Under the pieces are notes generated by a model. It was not told the DNA's origin. It ran no database searches and worked only from the letters and a program-made list of their open reading frames with translations. This document shows, one piece after another, positions 8,985 through 14,792 of a stretch of 41,271 nucleotides of DNA. The translations under genes and the position numbers were made by a program. Origin of the DNA: Acetobacteraceae bacterium (GTDB lineage Bacteria; Pseudomonadota; Alphaproteobacteria; Acetobacterales; Acetobacteraceae). Every line of letters starts with the position of its first letter. Positions within the stretch are counted from its first letter, which is position 1. The DNA is taken from NCBI GenBank assembly GCA_027326105.1, contig DAHWFB010000132.1:1-41271 (forward strand), written 5' to 3'.

Positions 8985-9761
8985 TCAGGCCGCCGGCTGG
9001 TCGGCCGCGGCCTCAGGCAGGGCGCCGGGGGGCAGCTCCTCGGCGGCGCCGAGATCGGCCCCGGAGGCGGCCAGTTCGGCGCTGATCCCATCGAGCACGG
9101 CGGCGGCGGCGAGATCGCAGTAGAGGGTGATGGCGCGCAGCGCGTCGTCGTTGCCGGGAATGGGATAGGTGACGCCGACCGGATCGGAATTGGAATCGAG
9201 CACCGCGACCACCGGGATGTGGAGCTTGTTCGCCTCCTCGATGGCGAGCTTCTCCTTGTTGGTGTCGATCACGAAGAGCAGATCCGGCAGGCCGCCCATC
9301 TCCTTGATGCCGCCGAGCGCGCGCTCGAGCTTGTCGCGCTCGCGGTTGAGGTGGAGCACCTCCTTCTTGGTCAGCCCCTGGATGTCGCCGCCCAGCATCT
9401 CGTCCATCTGGCGCAGGCGCTTGATGGAGGCGGTGATGGTCTTCCAGTTGGTCAGCGTGCCGCCGAGCCAGCGGTGGTTGACGTAATACTGGCCGCAGCG
9501 GCGGGCGGCGTCGGCGACGTGGTCGGCGGCGGCGCGCTTGGTGCCGACGAACAGCACCCGCCCGCCGGCGGCGGTGACGTCGCGCATGGCGCGCAGGCCG
9601 CGATCGAGCAGCGGCACGGTCTGCTGGAGGTCGATGATGTGGACCTGGTTGCGCACCCCGAACAGGTAGGGCCCCATGCGCGGGTTCCAGCGCCGGGTGT
9701 GGTGGCCGAAATGCACGCCGGCTTCGAGCAACTGGCGCAGGGAGAAATCGGGCATGGCCAT
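8985..9761 (-). CDS. rpsB: 30S ribosomal protein S2
   Basis: Small-subunit ribosomal protein. The 258-aa product begins [20 protein letters not shown] and contains [13 protein letters not shown], the [10 protein letters not shown] motif and the [19 protein letters not shown] motif, all diagnostic of S2. The C-terminal tail is Ala/Pro-rich. ATG at 9759-9761 is chosen with a GAGGAG sequence about 8 bp upstream; a second ATG two codons later is possible. It is the first gene of the long minus-strand operon, preceded by a structured 5' region. Confidence 0.97.
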   Translation of the reverse strand: MAMPDFSLRQLLEAGVHFGHHTRRWNPRMGPYLFGVRNQVHIIDLQQTVPLLDRGLRAMRDVTAAGGRVLFVGTKRAAADHVADAARRCGQYYVNHRWLGGTLTNWKTITASIKRLRQMDEMLGGDIQGLTKKEVLHLNRERDKLERALGGIKEMGGLPDLLFVIDTNKEKLAIEEANKLHIPVVAVLDSNSDPVGVTYPIPGNDDALRAITLYCDLAAAAVLDGISAELAASGADLGAAEELPPGALPEAAADQPAA

Positions 9762-9782
9762 GGGATGGCTCTCCTCGGTGAT

Positions 9783-9835
9783 CCGGTTCTGCCTCCGCGG
9801 GGCTTCGCCTTGCGGCACCGGCTCTCGTGGGAGAG
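9783..9835 (-). promoter_or_regulatory. Structured 5' leader of rpsB (two adjacent hairpins)
   Basis: In the rpsB upstream region two stems lie side by side. One is CTCTC/GAGAG with a 4-base loop (9822-9835). The other has outer arms CCGGT/ACCGG (9783-9787 with 9817-9821) enclosing a smaller GGC-GAA-GCC stem. The second ends about 20 bases before the rpsB start. S2 operons are known to be autoregulated through leader structures in other bacteria, so an S2-binding leader is plausible but unproven here. Confidence 0.4.
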
Positions 9836-9860
9836 AAGCGCCCCGCGTGTGAATTACCCT

Positions 9861-9874
9861 CCCCGCGGGCGGGG
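9861..9874. promoter_or_regulatory. Perfect palindrome in the rpsB/creatininase divergent region
   Basis: CCCCGC-GG-GCGGGG forms a 6-bp-arm palindrome between the divergent start codons. It could be a protein-binding site or part of the rpsB leader transcript. In GC-rich DNA this could also be chance. Confidence 0.3.
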
Positions 9875-9908
9875 ACGGCGGCCGGCGGTATGGCCGAGAT
9901 CGCGGCTA

Positions 9909-9936
9909 TTGGCAAGGGCGGCGCGGTGCCTATGCT
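9909..9936 (+). promoter_or_regulatory. Sigma-70-type promoter of the creatininase-family gene (leaderless)
   Basis: TTGGCA (9909-9914) and TATGCT (9931-9936) are separated by 16 bp. The ATG begins 6 bases after the -10 box, so the expected transcription start coincides with the start codon, giving a leaderless mRNA. No ribosome-binding sequence is present, which agrees. Confidence 0.6.
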
Positions 9937-9941
9937 CGCGC

Positions 9942-10727
9942 ATGGCCCGCTCCTGGCAGGATCTCACCACCGCGGAGTTCGCCGCCCTCGACCCGGCGGC
10001 GACGATGGCGCTGCTGCCGGTGGCCGCGATCGAGGGGCACGGGCCGCACCTGCCGGTGGGGACCGACGCGCTCCTCAACGCCGGCGTGCTCGCCCGCGCC
10101 CTGCCGGCGCTGCCCGACGGCGTGCTGGTGCTGCCACCCGCGGTGTTCGGAAAATCCGCCGAACACGAGGGGTTCGCGGGCACCCTCTCGCTTTCCGCGG
10201 CGACGCTGATCGCGCTGTGGAGCGAGCTCGGGGCCGCGGTGCGGCGGGCGGGAGTGCGCAAGCTGCTGTTCCTCAACAGCCACGGCGGGCAGGCCTCGGT
10301 GATCGAGATCGTCACCCGCGAGCTGCGGGTGCGGGAGGGGATGTTCGCGGTCGGCGCCTCGCTGTCCGCGCTCGGGCGCATCGAGGGGCTGTTTCCGCCC
10401 GCGGAGAGCGCGCACGGCATCCACGGCGGCGCCTCGGAAACCGCGCAGATGCTGGCACTCCACCCCGAGCTGGTGCGCCGCGAGCGGATCGCCGACTTCG
10501 CCCCCGCCTCGCTGGCCTGGGAGCGGGAATACGAGTTCCTCCGCCCCGAAGGGCCGGGGGTGCGGTTCGGCTGGAAGAGCGCCGATCTGCACCCCGCGGG
10601 CGCGATCGGAAACGCGGGGCTCGGCGCGGCACCGGCCGGGGAGCGGCTGGTCGGCGCGCGGGCGGCCGGGCTGGCGCGGCTCTGCGCCGAGATCCTGCGC
10701 TTTCCGCTCGCCGCTCTCGCCCCCTGA
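9942..10727 (+). CDS. Creatininase-family amidohydrolase
   Basis: Predicted metal-dependent amidohydrolase of the creatininase superfamily, whose members include creatininase and the FAPy/mycofactocin-type hydrolases; the substrate cannot be named from sequence. The 261-aa protein has the metal-ligand signature IEGHGPHLPVGTD at about residues 28-40, HEGFAGTLSL, the LFLNSHGGQ motif near residue 110 and HGGASETAQML near residue 163. ATG at 9942 lies directly downstream of a good promoter with no ribosome-binding sequence. The stop codon sits in the first copy of a 14-bp tandem duplication. It is divergent from rpsB and convergent with the next gene, so it probably stands alone. Confidence 0.9.
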   Translation: MARSWQDLTTAEFAALDPAATMALLPVAAIEGHGPHLPVGTDALLNAGVLARALPALPDGVLVLPPAVFGKSAEHEGFAGTLSLSAATLIALWSELGAAVRRAGVRKLLFLNSHGGQASVIEIVTRELRVREGMFAVGASLSALGRIEGLFPPAESAHGIHGGASETAQMLALHPELVRRERIADFAPASLAWEREYEFLRPEGPGVRFGWKSADLHPAGAIGNAGLGAAPAGERLVGARAAGLARLCAEILRFPLAALAP

Positions 10728-10750
10728 TCCTGCCGCCCTGATCCTGCCGC
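10723..10750. repeat. 14-bp perfect tandem duplication spanning the creatininase stop codon
   Basis: CCTGATCCTGCCGC occurs at 10723-10736 and again at 10737-10750. The real TGA (10725-10727) is in copy one and a duplicate TGA (10739-10741), in another frame, is in copy two. The array fills most of the gap to the convergent gene. Confidence 0.95.
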
Positions 10751-10755
10751 CTCAA

Positions 10756-11568
10756 TCACGGTCGCAGCGCGGCGAGGAGCACGGCGAGCCGCGCGCCGAG
10801 GCCGCGCGGGCGGGCGGGCGCCGCGGGCCGGGCGAGATCGCGGCGGGCGAGGACGGCGGGCAGTGCGGCCGCCCGCCAGGCCCGCGGGAGGGGGGTGGGA
10901 CCGGCGGTTTCGAGCCAACGCCGCCCCTCGGCGGCGAGCGCCGCGCGGACCGGGTCGAGGCGCGGGCTGGCCGGCGCGGCGACGACGGCCTCGGGAGTGA
11001 GCCCGTGGGCGGCGAGCAGATCGGCGGGCAGCAGGCAGCGCCCGGCCCGGGCCTGGGCGGGGACCGAGCGCAGAACCCCCGCCGCCCCGTAGGCCGCGCC
11101 GAGCAGCGCGAGCCGCGCCCGCGCGGCGCCGTCCGCACCGAGCAGCCCGCCGGCGGCGGCGGCGAGCCCGCCCGCGCTGGCCAGCAGATAGGCCCGCCAT
11201 CGGGCCAGTGTCTCGATCGCCGGTTCGGTCTCGATCTCGCGCGCGAGGATCAGCGCCTCCAGCGCGCCGGCGTCGAGCAGGCCGGCGGCCAGCGCCGCGC
11301 GCAGCGGGGTCGCGACCACATGGCGGGGTTCGGCGCCGGCGAGCACCTCCCGCCACCAGGCGAGGCGGATCAGGGCGAGCGTGGGTTCGGCGGCGACCTC
11401 GCGGGCGCGGGCGAGTTCATGGTTGAAGCCGTAGAGGGCGAACAGCGCCCAGCGCCGGTCGGGCGGGGCGAACAGGGCGCAGAGGAAGCGGTCGGGGTCG
11501 CGGGCGCGCAGCCAGGGGCCGAGTTCCTCGCCGGCTTGACGCGCATCCCCCCCCGCCATAGCTACCAT
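10756..11568 (-). CDS. Squalene/phytoene-synthase-family protein, probably non-catalytic (NDUFAF6-like)
   Basis: A 270-aa member of the squalene/phytoene synthase fold. The sequence LFALYGFNHELARAREVAAE (about residues 45-64) aligns where true synthases carry the first Asp-rich motif, and GVLRSVPAQARAGRCLLPAD (about residues 175-195) where they carry the second. Both lack the DxxxD metal ligands, so prenyl-diphosphate condensation is unlikely. Alphaproteobacterial proteins of this type resemble mitochondrial NDUFAF6, a complex I assembly factor; that role is an inference here. Starts at 11568 or 11559 are both possible and neither has a clear ribosome-binding sequence. It is divergent from sodB with 72 bp between the start codons. 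Confidence 0.75.
   Translation of the reverse strand: MVAMAGGDARQAGEELGPWLRARDPDRFLCALFAPPDRRWALFALYGFNHELARAREVAAEPTLALIRLAWWREVLAGAEPRHVVATPLRAALAAGLLDAGALEALILAREIETEPAIETLARWRAYLLASAGGLAAAAGGLLGADGAARARLALLGAAYGAAGVLRSVPAQARAGRCLLPADLLAAHGLTPEAVVAAPASPRLDPVRAALAAEGRRWLETAGPTPLPRAWRAAALPAVLARRDLARPAAPARPRGLGARLAVLLAALRP
11536..11564 (+). promoter_or_regulatory. Candidate sigma-70-type promoter of sodB
   Basis: TTGACG (11536-11541) and TAGCTA (11559-11564) are separated by 17 bp. This predicts a start near 11571 and a leader of about 70 bases before the sodB ATG. The boxes overlap the start region of the divergent gene. Confidence 0.5.
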
Positions 11569-11640
11569 GCAGGCGGGCGGGAGCGGCATGCCCCCGACCG
11601 GTCCCATCCACGTCGCCATTCCATCGGGGAGAACGCTGCC

Positions 11641-12243
11641 ATGGCCTTCGAACTGCCTGCCCTGCCCTACGCCACTTCCGCGCTGGCCGCCGCCGGCATG
11701 GGCCAGGAGACCCTCGAGCTCCACCACGGCAAGCACCATCAGGCCTATGTGACCGCGCTCAACGGATTCGTCGAGAAGAACGACGCGCTCAAGGGGCTGT
11801 CGCTCGAGGCGATCATCGCCCACGCCAACGGCAAGGCCGATCTCGCCCCGGTGTTCAACAACGCCGGCCAGCACTGGAACCACATGCTGTTCTGGCCCGG
11901 CATGAGCGCCACCGGCGGCGGCATGCCGGAGCGGCTGGGCCGGAAGATCGCCGAGGATTTCGGCGGCATCGCCCCGTTCAAGGACGCCTTCAAGGCCGCC
12001 GCGGTGGGCCAGTTCGGCTCGGGCTGGGCCTGGCTGGTGCTGGCCCCCGACGGCAAGCTCAAGGTGACCAAGACGCCCAACGGCTCCAACCCGCTGGCCA
12101 CCGGCGAGGGCACCGCCCTGCTCGGCTGCGACGTGTGGGAGCACAGCTACTACCTCGACTTCCGCAACCGCCGGCCGGACTATGTGCAGAACTGGCTCGA
12201 CAAGCTCGCCAACTACGAGTTCGCCCAAAGCCGGATGGGCTGA
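11641..12243 (+). CDS. sodB: Superoxide dismutase, Fe/Mn family
   Basis: Dismutates superoxide to peroxide and oxygen in the cytoplasm (no signal peptide is visible). The 200-aa protein has the family pattern: LHHGKHHQAYV with the first metal His, the QHWNHMLFWPGM segment with the second, and DVWEHSYYLDFRNRRPDYV with the Asp and His ligands. Length is that of a dimeric iron- or manganese-type enzyme; the metal cannot be settled by eye. A GGGGAG ribosome-binding sequence precedes the ATG. The stop lies in the first of three 14-bp tandem copies. Confidence 0.95.
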   Translation: MAFELPALPYATSALAAAGMGQETLELHHGKHHQAYVTALNGFVEKNDALKGLSLEAIIAHANGKADLAPVFNNAGQHWNHMLFWPGMSATGGGMPERLGRKIAEDFGGIAPFKDAFKAAAVGQFGSGWAWLVLAPDGKLKVTKTPNGSNPLATGEGTALLGCDVWEHSYYLDFRNRRPDYVQNWLDKLANYEFAQSRMG

Positions 12244-12279
12244 GCCGGGTCGGCTGAGCCGGGTCAGCTGAGCCGGGCG
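12238..12279. repeat. Three 14-bp tandem copies spanning the sodB stop codon
   Basis: GGCTGAGCCGGGTC occurs at 12238-12251 and 12252-12265, with a third copy at 12266-12279 carrying three substitutions. Each copy contains TGA. Because 14 is not a multiple of three, the three TGAs fall in all three forward frames. Confidence 0.95.
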
Positions 12280-12286
12280 GTCAGCG

Positions 12287-12320
12287 CCCCGCGACCCGCG
12301 AGGGTGGCGGGGCAAAGGCG
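12287..12320. repeat. Hairpin-forming repeat, copy A
   Basis: CCCCGCGACCC (12287-12297) can pair with GGGTGGCGGGG (12302-12312) across a 4-base loop with one mismatch. Positions 12289-12320 match 13167-13198 at 30 of 32 bases in the same orientation. It lies 43 bp after the sodB stop and could end sodB transcription, although no T-run follows directly. Confidence 0.75.
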
Positions 12321-12333
12321 GCGGAGCCGGCCA

Positions 12334-12369
12334 GCACGACAAGCGCAGCGGGCACGACAAGCGCAGCGG
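12334..12369. repeat. 18-bp perfect tandem duplication
   Basis: GCACGACAAGCGCAGCGG occurs twice in a row (12334-12351 and 12352-12369), shortly before a run of seven T. No function is evident. Confidence 0.9.
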
Positions 12370-12529
12370 GATCGACGTCGGATTTTTTTACGTTCCGGCG
12401 GGATGCCGTGAGAGAACCGGTTGATTTTCAATCGTCAGCGCGTCGGCACAGGGATTGCTTCCAGGTTGCAAAGGGTTGCGGACGAACAGCGTCGGTCGGA
12501 CGTACCCTGCGATCACGGGGAGCTGTGCG

Positions 12530-13045
12530 ATGAAACTCGGACTTGGCCCACGGATCCGGCGTTCGGCGGGCGCCCTCACCCTGCTCGGCGGCATCGTCGC
12601 CCTTTCTCACACCGCGCGCGCCAACCCGTTGGATTTTCTGTTTTCCTACTCCGGAGGCACTATTGCGGCGAGCGGAGAGTTCTTCACCAATGGCGTGCTG
12701 AATAATGGCGCCTATACCATCACCGGAATTACCGGCACCCGGAACGGGCATGCCATCACCGGCCTGGTGGTCCAGGGCGGATTCGCATTCAATAACAACT
12801 TTCTATATCTGACCGCTCCCTATCTGGATGGCAACGGACTTAGTTTCGATGTCGGCACTTTTGCGGTCAATCTGGCATACGATTTCGGCAATACCTACGC
12901 CGAATACGCCAACTCGGTCGGCTCCTACGTGACCCTCACGGTGATCCCCGTGCCGGAACCGGCATCCGGCAGTCTGCTCGCGGGTGCCCTGCTCGGGCTC
13001 GGCGCAGTCGGCGCCATTCGTCGGCGATCCAGAGCCAGACCGTAA
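12530..13045 (+). CDS. PEP-CTERM sorting-domain protein
   Basis: A 171-aa secreted protein. The N-terminus MKLGLGPRIRRSAGALTLLG is a signal peptide ending near HTARA; the mature part is Gly/Asn/Thr/Tyr-rich and predicted to be beta-rich (FSYSGGTIAASGEFFTNG); the C-terminus is a PEP-CTERM tail: VPEP, a hydrophobic helix and an RRRSR basic end. Such tails are known substrates of exosortase, usually tied to exopolysaccharide export; no exosortase is in this window. ATG at 12530 is chosen for a GGGGAG sequence 7 bp upstream and the signal peptide. Base composition and codon use (AAT, TAT, ATT) are clearly less GC-rich than all neighbours, a sign of possible transfer. It stands alone between two copies of a 32-bp repeat. 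Confidence 0.88.
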   Translation: MKLGLGPRIRRSAGALTLLGGIVALSHTARANPLDFLFSYSGGTIAASGEFFTNGVLNNGAYTITGITGTRNGHAITGLVVQGGFAFNNNFLYLTAPYLDGNGLSFDVGTFAVNLAYDFGNTYAEYANSVGSYVTLTVIPVPEPASGSLLAGALLGLGAVGAIRRRSRARP

Positions 13046-13096
13046 GATTTTCCGACAACACCGTCCTTCACGGCGCGGGCGCGGCGGCAGGAAGTG

Positions 13097-13124
13097 GTGC
13101 CGCCGTCAGGGTGCCGCCGTCAGG
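13097..13124. repeat. 14-bp perfect tandem duplication spanning the retropepsin stop codon
   Basis: GTGCCGCCGTCAGG occurs at 13097-13110 and 13111-13124. On the minus strand each copy contains TGA; the real stop of the retropepsin-like gene is 13120-13122, and the duplicate TGA (13106-13108) is in another frame. Confidence 0.95.
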
Positions 13125-14121
13125 GTGCGGAGAGCGGACGGGCGGGAACGACGACGGTCGGACCTGCCGCGACCCGCGCGGGTGGCGGGGCGAAGGCGAG
13201 GGTGGTCGCGCCGGGCGCGATCCAGATGCGCGAGCGGGTGAGGGCGTTGAGCCCGACCAGGATGTCGGCGGTGGGCAGGCTGGTATCGAGCACCACCACA
13301 TAGGGGCTGAGCGAGAGCCCCGGACCGAGGGCGAGGCGACGGAAGCGATGCAGCCGGCCGCTGCCGCGAGCGCCGGTCGCGCCCAGACCCATGATCGCCG
13401 GGTCGCGTCCGAGCGCGAGGCCCGCGATGCCGGCGCGGCGCAGCGCCGCCGTCGTGGTGACGCTGATCATCGCCCCGGTGTCGAGCACGCCGTCCAGCCG
13501 GCCACCGTTCAGCGCGACCGCGACATGCAGCAGCGGGTCCGCCGCCGGCAGCCGGGGAACCGCGAGACAGGGGCGGCACCAGGGCGGCAGCGCGTCGGGG
13601 CAGGGGTGGCGGCGGTAGAGCGACAGCCGGAGGCGGGGGATGTCGAGATCGACCCGGAAACGGGAGAGCACATCGAGGCCCAGGAGCCCGTCCGGCACGC
13701 CGTGCCGCCAGCGCGCCGGCGGGCCGAACGCACTCTTCGCAAGACCGAAGAGCAGGCGCCGGCGGCCGAGCGTCACCCCGCCGAGGGAGAGCGCGACCGG
13801 CGCGCTCACCGTCGCGGAGGCGGCGCCGCCCACCCCCTTGAGCGCCGCGGCCATCGCATAGTCCGCATCGAGACCGAGGCGCAGCGCGGCGCGATCGGTG
13901 AGCACCGTGCGCATGGCGCCGGTATCCAGCGCCAGCCGCACCGCGCGCCCGCCGATGCGGGCGGGCACCAGCAGCCGATGCTGGGCGATGGCGAGCGGCA
14001 CCCGCGCCAGCAACTGCGGCCGGCAGGCGCCGCCGGCGCGGACCAGTCGCGCAGCCGGCAGCGTGGCGCAGCCGGCGAGGGCCAGCGCGGCGAGCAGCCC
14101 CCCGAGGCGGCGGACGAGCAA
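13120..14121 (-). CDS. Two-lobed retropepsin-like aspartic protease lipoprotein
   Basis: A 333-aa predicted lipoprotein. Residues 1-18 form a signal with lipobox LALAGC (Cys18). Two retropepsin-like domains follow, each with a catalytic DTGA (Asp66 and Asp214) and the later hydrophobic-hydrophobic-Gly element (GLLGLDVLSRFRVDLDI near 145-161, and ILVGLNALTRSRIWI near 287-301). Both aspartates of an active site are thus in one chain, like pepsin, whereas retroviral enzymes dimerise. It probably acts at a membrane facing the periplasm; its substrate is unknown. The TTG start at 14121 gives a normal lipoprotein signal; no ATG/GTG fits in frame between it and the infC stop 57 bp upstream. The last residues overlap hairpin-repeat copy B. 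Confidence 0.82.
   Translation of the reverse strand: MLVRRLGGLLAALALAGCATLPAARLVRAGGACRPQLLARVPLAIAQHRLLVPARIGGRAVRLALDTGAMRTVLTDRAALRLGLDADYAMAAALKGVGGAASATVSAPVALSLGGVTLGRRRLLFGLAKSAFGPPARWRHGVPDGLLGLDVLSRFRVDLDIPRLRLSLYRRHPCPDALPPWCRPCLAVPRLPAADPLLHVAVALNGGRLDGVLDTGAMISVTTTAALRRAGIAGLALGRDPAIMGLGATGARGSGRLHRFRRLALGPGLSLSPYVVVLDTSLPTADILVGLNALTRSRIWIAPGATTLAFAPPPARVAAGPTVVVPARPLSAP
13167..13198. repeat. Hairpin-forming repeat, copy B (inside the retropepsin 3' end)
   Basis: This matches copy A (12289-12320) at 30 of 32 bases and keeps the GACCC/GGGTGGC stem. On the minus strand it encodes the AFAPPPARVAAG segment near the C-terminus of the retropepsin-like lipoprotein. Confidence 0.75.
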
Positions 14122-14177
14122 GCCCCCGGCTCCGCCCGGCCACGCCCCGGCGCGCAGCCCGCACGCCGTGCGCTGGC

Positions 14178-14714
14178 TCAGCGTGGCGTCAGCACCATGA
14201 CCATCTGGCGGTTTTCCATGCGCGGCATCTGCTCGACCTTGGTGCGGGGGTCGAGGTCGGTGCGGATACGCTCGAGCACCTTCATGCCGATTTCCTGGTG
14301 GGCCATTTCACGGCCGCGGAAGCGCAGCGTGACCTTCACCTTGTCGCCCTCGTCGAGGAAGCTGTTCATGGCGCGCAGCTTCACCTGATAGTCGTTCTCG
14401 TCGATGTTGGGGCGGACCTTGACTTCCTTGATTTCGATGACTTTTTGCTTCTTCCGCGCCTCGTTCTTCTTCTTCTGCTGTTCGTATTTGAACTTGCCGA
14501 AGTCGAGGATCTTGACGACGGGCGGATCGGCGTTGGGGCTGATCTCGACCAGGTCGAGGCCCGCGAGATAGGCGCGATTCTGCGCCTCGCGGACGCTCAT
14601 CACACCTTGCATCTCGCCGTTCTCGTCGATCAGACGGATCTGGGGGTTGCGGATCTCCTCGTTCACGCGCGGCCCGTCGCGGGTGGGCGGGGCCGGCAGG
14701 GGCGGTCTGGGTAT
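14178..14714 (-). CDS. infC: Translation initiation factor IF-3, probable AUA start
   Basis: Binds the 30S subunit and checks the start codon and initiator tRNA. The 178-aa sequence has the N-domain block [20 protein letters not shown], the basic linker [16 protein letters not shown] and the C-domain [20 protein letters not shown] and [15 protein letters not shown]. No ATG precedes the conserved block. The best start is ATA at 14712-14714, six bases or fewer after an AGAGGAGAGA ribosome-binding sequence, giving [20 protein letters not shown]. An in-frame TTG at 14742-14744 lies upstream of the binding sequence and is less likely. Rare AUN starts in infC are the known basis of IF-3 autoregulation. 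It lies 78 bp downstream of thrS. Confidence 0.93.
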   Translation of the reverse strand: MPRPPLPAPPTRDGPRVNEEIRNPQIRLIDENGEMQGVMSVREAQNRAYLAGLDLVEISPNADPPVVKILDFGKFKYEQQKKKNEARKKQKVIEIKEVKVRPNIDENDYQVKLRAMNSFLDEGDKVKVTLRFRGREMAHQEIGMKVLERIRTDLDPRTKVEQMPRMENRQMVMVLTPR

Positions 14715-14717
14715 GGG

Positions 14718-14728
14718 TCTCTCTCCTC
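14718..14728 (-). promoter_or_regulatory. Ribosome-binding site that decides the infC AUA start
   Basis: A purine-rich AGAGGAGAGAG stretch in this interval lies just before the ATA at 14712-14714. It would be inside the coding sequence if the upstream TTG were used, which argues for ATA. Confidence 0.65.
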
Positions 14729-14792
14729 TCGAAGTTGCAGCCAACGGTACGGACGGAAGGCGAAGGAACGGCGGTTTGTCAAGCAGCGGGCA

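Larger units (their letters stand above)
12244..12529. other. 286-bp intergenic region between sodB and the PEP-CTERM gene
   Basis: In order this holds the stop-codon repeat, a GC-rich hairpin (12287-12312), an 18-bp tandem duplication (12334-12369), a T7 run at 12383-12389, then lower-GC sequence leading into the PEP-CTERM gene, including the small inverted repeat TTGATTTTCAA (12421-12431). No convincing gene is seen. Read on the minus strand, 12289-12320 would encode AFAPPPSRVAGR before a stop, like the C-terminal part of the retropepsin-like protein, but no start codon is evident. Confidence 0.6.

Noticed and set aside
12371-12389. Intrinsic terminator for sodB at the T7 run
   Set aside because: The only inverted repeat next to the T-run is the loopless CGACGTCG, too weak for a standard terminator. 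The hairpin at 12287-12312 is stronger but lacks a T-run.
12321-12400. Small minus-strand peptide with signal-like Ala/Leu/Val repeats upstream of the AFAPPP remnant
   Set aside because: The frame is open but has no usable start codon or ribosome-binding sequence, and the repeat PAALVV comes from the 18-bp tandem duplication.
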